Below, one piece after another: positions 36,591 through 46,479 of a stretch of 64,000 bases of DNA; position 1 is the first letter of the stretch, and the number at the start of each line of letters is the position of its first letter. The translations under genes were made by a program, and so were the position numbers. The notes below the pieces were generated by a model. That model was not told the origin of the DNA. It did not search any database and saw only the letters and a program-made list of their open reading frames with translations. The stretch covers positions 11,007,925 to 11,071,924 of the forward strand of contig NC_059087.1 in the NCBI RefSeq assembly GCF_020497125.1, written 5' to 3'. This stretch comes from Mauremys mutica (Eukaryota; Chordata; Testudines; Geoemydidae).

Positions 36591-38255
36591 AGGTATTGTC
36601 TACAGGTAAGAGCAAGGGATGGGAAACTTAAGTCAAAGTAGTCTGCCTCTTCCTGAAATTAATGGGAAAGACTCTCCATACCTCCTTTATGCTTCTTTGC
36701 AGGGGCATGGCTGTGCCCATGAAGCAAGCTCAGAGCCATCCTTGGTTCACATAATGTTGAAACTGCAAATATTTCTTTAACACTGCTTGACTATCACTAC
36801 TCATCCATACACAGTGCTTGATAGGAAGACAATGGTGTTTTCCTTTAAGGGGAAAGGCTTAAGACTTCAAGCCAGATGGGTCAATTATTCAGGGCCTGAG
36901 GGTGCAGTTCTGTTCAGACAAGGCAGTGCATCAGAACTACATGTTCTCCCTTATTGATCTGTAGTGCCACGTGGGAAACCATGTCTGAACCACCACATTG
37001 TTCTCCCTTGAAGCGGAGAGCACTTGAATGCTGCCAAGTGACATCTCTATGGATTGAAGAGTGCTGAAGAGCCCTTTTTCAGAAGTCAGACGGGAGGCTC
37101 CAAGAAAGGTAAACCCAGAACGTGAGGCTCAGTGTCCTTATAGATGTATGGAAGCCAACAGTATTTTTCTGGGAGAAGAAAGCTTCTGTTTAATACAACA
37201 AACACTAAAGTTAAAAAATTGTCCAAATCCTATTTATTGGGATGTTTTGCCACTAACATTACATTTGAAATCATTTCTAATTCTTATTTGGCCAAACCCT
37301 TATTAAAAATGCAGCAGTCTGTTCATCTTAAATAAAACTGTAACCTTGCACTAAATAACCCCAGCTGTCAGAAAAGTTTCCAGACTATCTGAGATTCAGT
37401 CTGGTGACCACACTGGATACTAGTCACACAACTCCAACTGAAGTACACTGAGTGAAAGAACTCCAGTCTGATTTTTTTTTTCTTAGTTCCTTCACAAAAG
37501 CATTAGACTTGAGTGATACCTTTGGGGGGAAATGTAATACTACATACTTCTGTAATTAAAAAAAATCATGCTTCCAAACTTGAATAATGTTCCTAGTCAC
37601 CCGAATATTTAATCTGGCCTAAAGAACACAAAATCTTTTCTTTGCCGTCAGTGATATTGCTGCCTGCTGGCAGCCATTGATAGCAATTTCATGCTACCTC
37701 AAATAAGCAGTTTTGAAATTAAACCCTCTAGTTGGTGGTGTCATGTGAGATTACGATTCCCAGCTAAATAAGGGTGCTTTAAGAGGATTGCAGGGAATAA
37801 TACAAAAGATTAATTCAATGTGTGTCATCTTTTTAAAGGTACCTGAAGTGAAACTAATATGGTTTAATAAAAGTATGCTCAGCTTTACTGTAAACAAAAA
37901 CAAACTTATGTTTCAGGTTTTAACATATTCAGTTCTTTTTTGAACAAAAAGTGCTTTCAAATCACAGTATTGTAACCATTAACATTTCACTTTTTTAAAA
38001 TTGAATTTCGTAGCACTACGGATACGCCGATCAAATTTAAAAATTACGTTTTTCTTGAAGTATTTTCCATTCAATCTTAAGGCACCTTCTAATGATCAGA
38101 AGATTGAAACAAAGCTTTGTAAACTAAATGGAAGGAAAGGGTAATATAAAGAACAATTAAGATGTGCATGAACTCCTCAGTTCAAACAGGCACATTTATA
38201 TTCCACCTGCCAACCAAAAAAAAAAAATTGGCTATACAGGTTTTCACATAGATTT

Positions 38256-38418
38256 TCACATAGAATATCAGGGTTGGAAGGGACCTCAGGAGGTCATCTA
38301 GTCCAAACCCTTGCTCAAAGCAGGACCAATCCCTAGACAGATTTTTACCCCAGTTCCCTAAATGGCCCCCTCAAGGACTGAACTCACAATCCTGTGTTTA
38401 GCAGGCCAATGCTCAAGT
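38256..38418 (-). mobile_element. CR1 3'-end fragment
   Basis: The order is ATAGAATATCAGGGTTGGAA, GGGACCTCAGGAGGTCATCT, AAAGCAGGACCAATCCCTAG, GGCCCCCTCAAGGACTGAAC. It is the same 3'UTR as at 7.6 kb but better preserved. It lies in an SLC15A4 intron, in the sense orientation of the gene. Confidence 0.87.
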
Positions 38419-39029
38419 TATAAAACCATTATTAGAGCTGCAACAAGTGCAAAAGAACAGCAGTGTAATTGCATGAGAATAGGACAGGACTTAAAAGGTT
38501 TTACTTTCTGTCTATTAAATCAAGTAGTACAAACAACCTGGAATCTAGAACTCAACAGAAGAATTTATCACTCTTTTTTTAAACCACTGATCCTTTGACA
38601 AATACACTGAAGATATTTGTTATATTTTGTTTGGGAACTTTTATAAACTGTGTAATAATTCTGATAGTCAAAAGAGAAAGACGACATCTCAAATACCTTT
38701 TTCAAATATACAGGCATTTCTTGTAAGTCAGTTGCGTACATGAATTCAGATTTAGAGTTAACATGATTCCCCTAATGTTGCTAAGCAACTACTGCTTTAT
38801 TCTCTGCTTTAAGCTTTCTCTGTAGTTGAGAAAGATATTAAAACAGAGATGACATTCAGAAAGTGACTTGTTTAAGCAAGAATTCCAATTGCTTATTCTG
38901 AAGTGATAGAAACAGTCTTTAGTAGCTGGGGGTAGGAAAATATCTTAAGATAACAGGAGATATTATGGATGTTATTACACATACAATAAAACTTAACATG
39001 ATAAAGGGCAGCACTGATTATTGCAAAGG

Positions 39030-39185
39030 ATCCGCTCTGCACTCCCACAGCACATCTTAAGTTAGCACCTTAAGTTGCACCATTCCCCATTTTACAAGCA
39101 GTTAAGTTGAGACAAAGATGTTAAGTGACCTCTCTTATATATTATTGCGGCAAGATCAGGAACAGACCCCACAGACTACTAGCCT
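39030..39185 (-). mobile_element. MIR-like SINE fragment
   Basis: ATTCCCCATTTTACAAGCAG, GATGTTAAGTGACCTCTC and GATCAGGAACAGACCCCACA follow the reversed MIR order. Confidence 0.55.
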
Positions 39186-39339
39186 GGTGTTTTACTTACT
39201 TAATTCCCCAAGGTGCTAAATTTTATTTCTTCTAGTCCAATACAATGCTAGTCCGGACAGCAAGTTACACCATCCCAGCAGACAGAAAAACAACAAAGAA
39301 AAGCTTGCACCAGCTGTGCAGGCCAGTTTATTATACTCC

Positions 39340-39944
39340 TGTCATGAATAGTTAGTAAAGGGTTAAAGCATAGTACCTGGTGGGCATCTGACCTGAGGAC
39401 CAATCAGGGAAGAGAATTTGAAACTCCTAGGAGGGAACTTTTCCCTCTGTTTGGGGGGGTCTTTGTCTTTAGCCGTCTGGAGTTACAAGGGTCCAGATGT
39501 TTTAATCAAGTCTTTATAGAAAGAATTTATTAAAAGGAAAACAAGAAAATACAGAATCTCTATGAGCCCAAGCTGGACACTCATAGGGTATAACCTTGCT
39601 AAGTTTTGGAGAGAATCCTCTCCCTTTCTCAGTACACAAAACAGCAGAATAAGAATAATCAATAACAAACACACAGAATTGCAAGCATAGGATTATTAGG
39701 TGAGGACACAACGTATCTTTCTAATACTATCTTGACTAGAAGAAATTAGTTCAGAAAGGTGGAAACTTGTAGACTTGATTAAAACATCTGGACCCTTGTA
39801 ACTCCAGACGGCTAAAGACAAAGACCCCCCCAAACAGAGGGAAAAGTTCCCTCCTAGGAGTTTCAAATTCTCTTCCCTGATTGGTCCTCAGGTCAGATGC
39901 CCACCAGGTACTATGCTTTAACCCTTTACTAACTATTCATGACA
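39340..39944 (-). repeat. 3' LTR with inverted U3 copy replacing the end of R and U5
   Basis: On the element's strand this LTR begins normally at 39944 (TGTCATGAATAG) and follows the 5' LTR through U3 to the AGACTTGATT just past the AATAAA hexamer (39526-39531). There it leaves the expected sequence. The remaining 161 bp, plus the 13-bp hinge, are the exact reverse complement of the start of U3. Arms 39340-39513 and 39771-39944 form a 174-bp inverted repeat that I find perfect by eye, separated by 257 bp. The 379 bp present at 45253-45631 in the 5' LTR are missing here. The outer end is still TGTCA next to the ACTCC target duplication. Confidence 0.92.
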
Positions 39945-39956
39945 CGCCCCCCAAAT
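39945..39956 (-). other. Polypurine tract of the Gmr1-like element
   Basis: On the element's strand ATTTGGGGGGCG lies directly before TGTCATG, the start of U3. A G-rich tract at this position primes second-strand synthesis in LTR elements. It lies about 120 nt past the gag-pol stop codon (40075-40077). Confidence 0.75.
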
Positions 39957-40074
39957 CGTCACAGTGGGATCCACTGGCGGCGATTTCCTCCTAGAACTGT
40001 AAAACAACCAGAGTAATAAAACACATGCACTATTACATCGACTACTAAGCATGAAAACATATTAAGAACAGTTT

Positions 40075-43000
40075 TTAGCCACTTGATTCTGGGAAACTTT
40101 CACGAGAGAGTGCATCAGCAACTTTGTTGGAAGCTCCTGAAATGTGTTGAATGTCAAAGTCAAAGTCTTGGAGAGCTAAGCTCCAGCGGAGAAGTTTCTT
40201 GTTGTTTCCCTTGTTGGTGTGAAGCCACTTTAGCGCAGCATGGTCAGTTTGTAGCTGGAAGTGCCGGCCCCAAACGTATGGGCGTAGCTTTTCCAAGGCA
40301 TACACAATGGCGTAACATTCTTTTTCACTGATGGACCAGTGGCTTTCCCTCTCAGACAGTTTCTTGCTGAGAAACACGACAGGATGGAAGCTGTGATCCG
40401 GTCCTTCCTGCATTAGTACCGCTCCTACCCCACGTTCAGATGCATCGGTGGTAACTAGGAAGGGTTTGTCAAAGTCTGGGGCCCTTAATACAGGGTCCGA
40501 CATGAGCATCGCCTTAAGCTGGGTAAAGGCTTTCTGACACTCATCAGTCCACTTAACTGCATTTGGCTGGGTTTTCCTGGTCAGATCAGTTAGTGGGGCA
40601 GCGATTTGGCTGTAGTGTGGTACAAATCGCCTGTAATATCCGGCCAAACCTAAGAAGGATTGGACCTGTTTCTTTGACCTTGGGACAGGCCACTGCTGGA
40701 TAGCCTCCACCTTGGCCTGTAGGGGGTTGATGGTTCCTTGACCCACCTGGTGTCCTAGGTAAGTCACTCTGTTGTGGCCTATTTGACACTTTTTGGCCTT
40801 AACAGTTAGTCCTGCCTGCCTGATGCGCTCTAAAACCATTTTCAAATGTTCTAGGTGTTCGGGCCATGAATCAGAAAAAATGGCCACATCATCGAGGTAT
40901 GCAACTGCACAGTCTTCCAATCCTGCTAGTAGACCATCCACCAGCCTTTGGAAGGAGGCAGGTGCATTCCGCAGTCCGAACGGAAGCACAGTAAACTCAT
41001 ACACCCCTGCATGGGTGATGAAGGCAGATTTTTCCCTGGCGGGTTCATCTAGTGGTACCTGCCAGTATCCCTTGGTTAAATCAATGGTAGAGATGAACTG
41101 GGCACGTCCCAACTTTTCCAATAGCTCATCAGTGCGTGGCATTGGATAGTTGTCTGGACGAGTTACAGCATTTAGCTTACGGTAGTCCACACAAAAGCGT
41201 ATTTCCCCATCTGGTTTGGGAACCAGAACCACTGGAGATGCCCATGCACTGGTAGAAGGGCGGATGATACCCATCTCCAACATGTTGTCAATCTCCTGTT
41301 TAATAGCAACTTTGGCATGAGGTGACACCCGGTAGGGTGGTGTTCTAATCGGGTGAGCATTACCTGTGTCAATGGAGTGGTAGGTTTGCTCAGTCCGTCC
41401 TGGGATGGCTGAGAACAAGGGGTCGAAGTCAGTGCACAGTCCCTTGATCTGTTGCCGCTGTAGACGTTGTAGGGTTGTGGAGAGGGTCACCTCTTCCACA
41501 CCACCATTTCTTTTACCTTCGTAGTAGACACCTTCAGGCCACTCGGTGTCATCTCCTTCCTGAACTGTAAAGTGACAGACCTGTAATTCTCTGGGATAAA
41601 AGGGCTTTAGAGAGTTAACATGAAACACTTTAGGCTTTAAAGAGGAATCAGGGAATGTTATGAGGTAGTTAACAGCTCCCAGGCGCTCCTGGACCATGTA
41701 TGGTCCTTCCCAGGACGCCTCCATCTTATGGGCCTGTTGCGCCTTCAAGACCATGACCTGGTCTCCTACCTTGAAGGACCGCTCCTTGGCATGTCGATCA
41801 TACCAGACCTTTTGCTCCGCTTGAGCATCTCTTAAGTTCTCTCGAGCAAGGGCCCAAGAGTCTCGGAGGGTGTTTTGAAGGTTGCTTACAAAGTCCAGAA
41901 TGTTAGTCCCTGGAGGAGGTGTAAACCCCTCCCATTGCTGCTTTACCAGCTGTAATGGCCCCTTAACCTCATGGCCATACACCAGCTCGAATGGTGAGAA
42001 TCCTAAACTGGGATGTGGAACAGCCCTGTAGGCAAACAGCAACTGTTGTAACACTAGATCCCAATTATTGGAGTGTTCATTGACGAATTTGCGGATCATG
42101 GCCCCCAAAGTTCCATTGAACCTTTCCACTAGGCCATTAGTTTGGTGATGGTACGGGGTGGCAACCAAGTGATGCACCCCATGAGTTTCCCACAGGTCTT
42201 TCATGGTCCCTGATAGGAAGTTTGTTCCCGAATCTGTAAGAATTTCAGAGGGCCAACCCACCCTGGTAAAAATGTCAGTTAAGGCCTGGCACACAGTGTT
42301 AGCCCTGGTGTTGCCTAGAGCTACTGCTTCCAGCCATCTGGTAGCAAAGTCCACAAAAGTCAGTATGTACTGCTTTCCTCTGGGGGTCTTCTTTGGGAAA
42401 GGACCCATAATATCCACAGCTACTCGCTGAAATGGGACCTCCATTATGGGAAGTGGTTGGAGAGGGGCCTTGATCTGGTCTTGGGGTTTTCCTACCGTTT
42501 GGCATACCTTACAAGACCGGACGTAAGTGGTTACCGCCTTGCCCATCCCCTCCCAGTCAAAGGACCTTCCCAACCTGTCTTTGCTTCGTTTCACCCCAGA
42601 ATGGCCACTAGGGTGATCATGGGCTAAGCTTAAGAGCTTTTCCCGGTACTTGGTCGGAACGAGCAACCGTTTTTGAGGATGCCAGCCCTCCTGGTGTCCA
42701 CCAGAAAGAAATTCCTTGTATAACAGTCCTTTCTCCACAACGAACCGGGATCGGGTAGTAGAGCTGAGAGGCGGTGGGTTGCTGCGTGCCGCCGCCCATG
42801 CTTTCTTGAGGCTGTCATCAGCTTCCTGCTCTTTCTGGAACTGTTCCCTTGAGGCGGGAGACACCAGTTCCTCTGGAAGCGATGTAGGTGATGAGGTTGT
42901 TTCCGTTGACTGTGGACCGCTCCCCGCTGGTGCACAAAGTGTCATTTCAGGCTCCGGCTGAGCCTCTTGGGTAGGGTTGTTTGCTGCTTCTGCCAGTTCA

Positions 43001-44616
43001 GGCCCGTTGGCGCCCTCTGGCGGTGGAGTTGCAAGCGCTGGCGCCGGTGCTGGCGCTGGTTGCTCTTCCAGTTCCGGTTCTGGGACTGGATGTACTATGG
43101 CTGCTGTAGGTGTTGGCCTGGGATCCGGTTCCACCACCTCTGTCTGGGTCTCTGGTAATACAGACGGGGTCTCGGTGGATGGCTCAGGAACAGGGATGGG
43201 TCCGGCAGCTCGTCTGGCTTGGCTGCGTGTAACCACTCCCTCTGTTTTTTGCTGTTCAATGTGTCGGGCCAAGTCGTTCCCCAGTAGCATGGGAATCGGA
43301 TGGTTGTCATAGACAGCAAAAGTCCACTTCCCTGACCAGCCCTTGTACTGGACAGGTAAACGCACAGTAGGTAATGTTACAGGTTTTGACATGAAGGGTC
43401 GAATTGTCACTTTGGTTTTCTGGTTGATGAATTTGGGGTCCACGAAGGTTCGGTGGATAGCTGACACATGTGCTGCAGTGTCTCTCCATGCGATGATCTC
43501 CTTTTCGTCCACTCTCAAAGTTTCCCTATGTTCTAAGGGTATTTGAGATACATCTATGTCCGGCTTTCCTTGGTGTGAAGGTGCAAGGAGTTGCACTCGG
43601 TTTAGGTTCTTTGGGCATTTGGCTTTGATATGCCCCAATTCATTGCATTGAAAACATCGCCCAGTTGATGGGTCACCGGTTTGTGTTGGTCTACTGGAGA
43701 CTGGTGAGGTAGAAGAAGAGGTAGAGTGTGACTGTCCGTGGGTTGTAGGTGTGGGTTTGATTGGTCCACGACGGTAGGGTTTAGTGTCGGTGTGTACCCT
43801 GTTGGATTCGCTCCCCTTGGCAGTAGCTTTCGTGTTGTCTACCGATGCCATCCATCTGGCTCCAATCTCTCCTGCCTCAGTGAGAGTTTTTGGTTTACCA
43901 TCTTGGATGTAGCGTCTAATGTTCTCAGGAACACCATCTAGGAACTGTTCCATCAATATCAGGAGGTGTAGGTCGTCTAGCTCCTTAACCTTGGATCCTG
44001 ATATCCAGGAGAAATAGTGTTTTTCCAGGTAAGCAGCGTGCTCTGGAAATGACATCTCTGGTTTCCATTTCTGGGCTCTGAAACGCTGACGGGCGTGATC
44101 AGGGGTGATGCCCATTCTGAGTCTGGCCTTGGTTAGGAACAGTGGAAAGTCGTCCATCAGGTCTCTAGGCATTTCAGCTGCCACCAGGGATAATTGTCCG
44201 CTGAGCTGTGACCTCAGCTCCAGCATGTATTGATCTTTAGGAAGATGGTATCCAATACAGGCCCTCTCAAAGTTTTCTAAAAAGGCCTCAACATCATCCC
44301 CGGCCCTGTAGGCGGGAAATTTTCTCCGAGAAGGTTGGTCATTAGGTTGAAGAGGGGTTGGATTGGGTGGCGTTTGCTGTTTAGTTTTTTCTAATTCCAG
44401 AGCCTGTCTCTGGATTTCCAGTTCTTTGTCTTTTAACTCTAATTGTCTTCTGTGCTCAGCCTCTTTGGCTTGTATTATCTCCATTTCTCTCTTGTGATCA
44501 GCCTGTTTGGCTTTTTCTTTCATTTCAATCTCCTTGAGTTTTAATTGTAATTCCATGTCTTGTAATTGCAGTTCTTTGTGTCTTGTTTCCAGTTTAGATG
44601 CGGCCTTGGCACTCAT
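40075..44616 (-). CDS. Gag-Pol polyprotein, order Gag-PR-IN-RT-RH, single frame
   Basis: The 1513-codon ORF has no stop or frameshift between Gag and Pol. Residues 10-80 form a charged, probably coiled-coil N-terminus. Residues 100-260 are a capsid-like region whose 175-240 part resembles a SCAN domain (RQRFR near 176-180, MEQFLDGVPENIRRYI at 222-237). A CX2CX4HX4C zinc knuckle sits at 321-334. The protease-like segment has D379-T-A in place of the usual DTG or DSG, and LLGNDL at 444-449. A proline-rich linker covers about 470-580. The integrase has H666/H672-C702/C705 and a D735, D795, E831 catalytic triad with the classical 35-residue spacing. Reverse transcriptase covers about 1090-1290 with YLDD at 1240-1243. 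RNase H has D1391, E1433, D1458 and D1501. The ATG at 44616 is the first in frame and starts a sensible Gag. All catalytic residues except the protease glycine are present. Confidence 0.93.
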   Translation of the reverse strand: MSAKAASKLETRHKELQLQDMELQLKLKEIEMKEKAKQADHKREMEIIQAKEAEHRRQLELKDKELEIQRQALELEKTKQQTPPNPTPLQPNDQPSRRKFPAYRAGDDVEAFLENFERACIGYHLPKDQYMLELRSQLSGQLSLVAAEMPRDLMDDFPLFLTKARLRMGITPDHARQRFRAQKWKPEMSFPEHAAYLEKHYFSWISGSKVKELDDLHLLILMEQFLDGVPENIRRYIQDGKPKTLTEAGEIGARWMASVDNTKATAKGSESNRVHTDTKPYRRGPIKPTPTTHGQSHSTSSSTSPVSSRPTQTGDPSTGRCFQCNELGHIKAKCPKNLNRVQLLAPSHQGKPDIDVSQIPLEHRETLRVDEKEIIAWRDTAAHVSAIHRTFVDPKFINQKTKVTIRPFMSKPVTLPTVRLPVQYKGWSGKWTFAVYDNHPIPMLLGNDLARHIEQQKTEGVVTRSQARRAAGPIPVPEPSTETPSVLPETQTEVVEPDPRPTPTAAIVHPVPEPELEEQPAPAPAPALATPPPEGANGPELAEAANNPTQEAQPEPEMTLCAPAGSGPQSTETTSSPTSLPEELVSPASREQFQKEQEADDSLKKAWAAARSNPPPLSSTTRSRFVVEKGLLYKEFLSGGHQEGWHPQKRLLVPTKYREKLLSLAHDHPSGHSGVKRSKDRLGRSFDWEGMGKAVTTYVRSCKVCQTVGKPQDQIKAPLQPLPIMEVPFQRVAVDIMGPFPKKTPRGKQYILTFVDFATRWLEAVALGNTRANTVCQALTDIFTRVGWPSEILTDSGTNFLSGTMKDLWETHGVHHLVATPYHHQTNGLVERFNGTLGAMIRKFVNEHSNNWDLVLQQLLFAYRAVPHPSLGFSPFELVYGHEVKGPLQLVKQQWEGFTPPPGTNILDFVSNLQNTLRDSWALARENLRDAQAEQKVWYDRHAKERSFKVGDQVMVLKAQQAHKMEASWEGPYMVQERLGAVNYLITFPDSSLKPKVFHVNSLKPFYPRELQVCHFTVQEGDDTEWPEGVYYEGKRNGGVEEVTLSTTLQRLQRQQIKGLCTDFDPLFSAIPGRTEQTYHSIDTGNAHPIRTPPYRVSPHAKVAIKQEIDNMLEMGIIRPSTSAWASPVVLVPKPDGEIRFCVDYRKLNAVTRPDNYPMPRTDELLEKLGRAQFISTIDLTKGYWQVPLDEPAREKSAFITHAGVYEFTVLPFGLRNAPASFQRLVDGLLAGLEDCAVAYLDDVAIFSDSWPEHLEHLKMVLERIRQAGLTVKAKKCQIGHNRVTYLGHQVGQGTINPLQAKVEAIQQWPVPRSKKQVQSFLGLAGYYRRFVPHYSQIAAPLTDLTRKTQPNAVKWTDECQKAFTQLKAMLMSDPVLRAPDFDKPFLVTTDASERGVGAVLMQEGPDHSFHPVVFLSKKLSERESHWSISEKECYAIVYALEKLRPYVWGRHFQLQTDHAALKWLHTNKGNNKKLLRWSLALQDFDFDIQHISGASNKVADALSRESFPESSG

Positions 44617-45240
44617 TGTGTCTGTGTCCTGGCGCTGGCCACACCCCTCTGCAGTCCGTGAACTGTTTGTGGTGTTTGACAGTCCCTAACCCTGGCTATG
44701 ATAACTTGAGTACAGAAAGATAAAGCAATCCTCTGTATAGCAAACTGTGGTTTGTGTAATGTTACTGCTTTGTACTGAGAAAGAGGGAAAGAGTAAAAAA
44801 AAAAAAATTCCTCTGTCTCCCTCTGCTCTGAGTTGCTGTACTCAGCAGCCCAGCTGAAAGGCTGCTGCTAACAATACCCCTGAGAAAAATCTGGTCTATT
44901 CCTCAGGGATTGGTGTTCTCCAAAACCTGGCTGGAGGGTTTGTCTCTTCCCCCCCCCAAACCTGTTTTTCCTGTTGGATGGGAATGTACTTTGTCGAGCA
45001 CTTCCCCCCACCTTAGGAATCCTGAGTGATATCTCGTCTCACAATGGACGAAAACACCGCTCCACAGGGGGCTTTGTAACAGAAAGCCCTGGAAGAAACT
45101 GAAAATCTTCTAACCCTGAAACTGCTTCAAAACCACCTTTTTCTCAAGCTGCCTGTCCAAGCAACAAGTAAGAAAAAGAGAATGCTCCCTTCAGCGTAGC
45201 CCAGCTGAAAAAAATTCCTTCTAACAATGGGATCGAAACT
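44617..45240 (-). other. Untranslated leader of the Gmr1-like element
   Basis: About 620 bp separate the primer binding site from the gag-pol start. The stretch holds no long ORF on the element's strand. It contains homopolymer runs (poly-A near 44798, poly-C near 44951). A packaging signal would be expected here but cannot be identified by eye. Confidence 0.6.
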
Positions 45241-45252
45241 CCGCTGCCACCA
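45241..45252 (-). other. Primer binding site, tRNA-Leu-like
   Basis: Directly inside the 5' LTR the + strand reads CCGCTGCCACCA, which equals the 3' end, including CCA, of vertebrate tRNA-Leu of the AAG/UAG type (from memory). The 12-nt match fits first-strand priming. The following bases, ATCGAAACT, diverge from that tRNA, so another tRNA ending the same way is possible. Confidence 0.65.
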
Positions 45253-46079
45253 TGTCAGGAGTCTACCCTCACTTGAAACTGGGCGGTTTCAAAGTGAGGA
45301 CCCGCATGTCTTCCCCCCCACCCCAAAATCCTAGGGTAGGTCTCCTTCAGGCTGCCACCACTCGGTCGATTACGTGGGCCGAGACACCCCTATATTCCCC
45401 CTCCCACTCCCCTTTCCAGAGACGTTCCCTGGGGAAATACAGATCCACTCATCGGAGGGAAACCTCCCCCCCCCTCTCTCTCTCCTAGCCACTGGAAAGA
45501 GATACCTGATTCAACTGTTTGAATCAAACCCAGGAGGAACTATCTCCCCCCTCCCTTCTCTGCCCGGAGATAAGCCTGTCTCACCACCGAGAGAGTGTCT
45601 TCGCCCCTCCCCCTATCCACAGTAGAAGGGATTTAATCAAGTCTTTATAGAAAGAATTTATTAAAAGGAAAACAAGAAAATACAGAATCTCTATGAGCCC
45701 AAGCTGGACACTCATAGGGTATAACCTTGCTAAGTTTTGGAGAGAATCCTCTCCCTTTCTCAGTACACAAAACAGCAGAATAAGAATAATCAATAACAAA
45801 CACACAGAATTGCAAGCATAGGATTATTAGGTGAGGACACAACGTATCTTTCTAATACTCACTATCTTGACTAGAAGAAATTAGTTCAGAAAGGTGGAAA
45901 CTTGTAGACTTGATTAAAACATCTGGACCCTTGTAACTCCAGACGGCTAAAGACAAAGACCCCCCCAAACAGAGGGAAAAGTTCCCTCCTAGGAGTTTCA
46001 AATTCTCTTCCCTGATTGGTCCTCAGGTCAGATGCCCACCAGGTACTATGCTTTAACCCTTTACTAACTATTCATGACA
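45253..46079 (-). repeat. 5' LTR of the Gmr1-like element (complete, 827 bp)
   Basis: On the + strand the repeat starts TGTCAGGAGT at 45253 and ends CATGACA at 46079, giving 5-bp TGTCA/TGACA inverted tips. On the element's strand U3 starts at 46079. A polyadenylation hexamer AATAAA lies at 45657-45662, so the R/U5 boundary is probably about 20 nt beyond it, near 45632-45644. The U5-proximal third (45253-45631) is C-rich on the + strand. The LTR contains a natural 13-bp inverted repeat: one arm at 45632-45644, the other at 45906-45918. This explains the damage in the other LTR. Confidence 0.9.
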
Positions 46080-46479
46080 ACTCCTAAGTAATGAAGAGCA
46101 AAATGAAGTCAAACGTTGGGGAAAACATGTAAAAGGACAAGTGCCTCAGAAGTAGAGGAGAACGTAGCCGGAGGTACAGAGAATTAAAGGCTATGAAATA
46201 AACATGTAAAAAGCATGAAATGAAAGCTGCTGATCCTTTCTATTCCAAAGAGAGTCAGGCTGGGAACACAAATCAGTACCAAGTAGGCCACAACATTGGT
46301 CAGTTCACTACAGCCAAGATGGCCTCTGAGGCCATGCCGCACCTATCTGAATATGGTGGACTTTTAGATGACTTGAGATAGTTTCATGCACCTTCATATT
46401 GTAAAAGGTGATCATAAACCCCAGCATCTAGCGCCCATTCATGTAAATGCACGCTGCTTGTTTCACATGCAAAATTCAT

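Larger units (their letters stand above)
39340..46079 (-). mobile_element. Gmr1-like Ty3/gypsy LTR retrotransposon, nearly intact, minus strand
   Basis: The 6.7-kb element has two LTRs, a primer binding site, one gag-pol ORF, a polypurine tract and a 5-bp target duplication, ACTCC, at 39335-39339 and 46080-46084. The ORF order Gag-protease-integrase-RT-RNase H, together with Ty3/gypsy-type RT and integrase sequences, is the hallmark of the Gmr1-like group (first described from cod). Both LTRs begin TGTCA and end TGACA. The parts shared by the LTRs, 39514-39944 and 45645-46079, are identical by eye except for one 4-bp indel near the TAATACT motif, so the insertion looks young. It lies in an SLC15A4 intron in the same orientation as the gene. 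The 3' LTR is structurally abnormal (separate entry). Confidence 0.93.

Noticed and set aside
39340..39944. Foldback read as a DNA transposon with long TIRs
   Set aside because: The sequence is LTR, with a matching LTR at 45253-46079, a polypurine tract next to it and the target duplication at the outer ends of the whole element, not around this piece.
40083..43941. Many open frames on the + strand opposite the gag-pol ORF
   Set aside because: They are antisense shadows of the 1513-codon frame.
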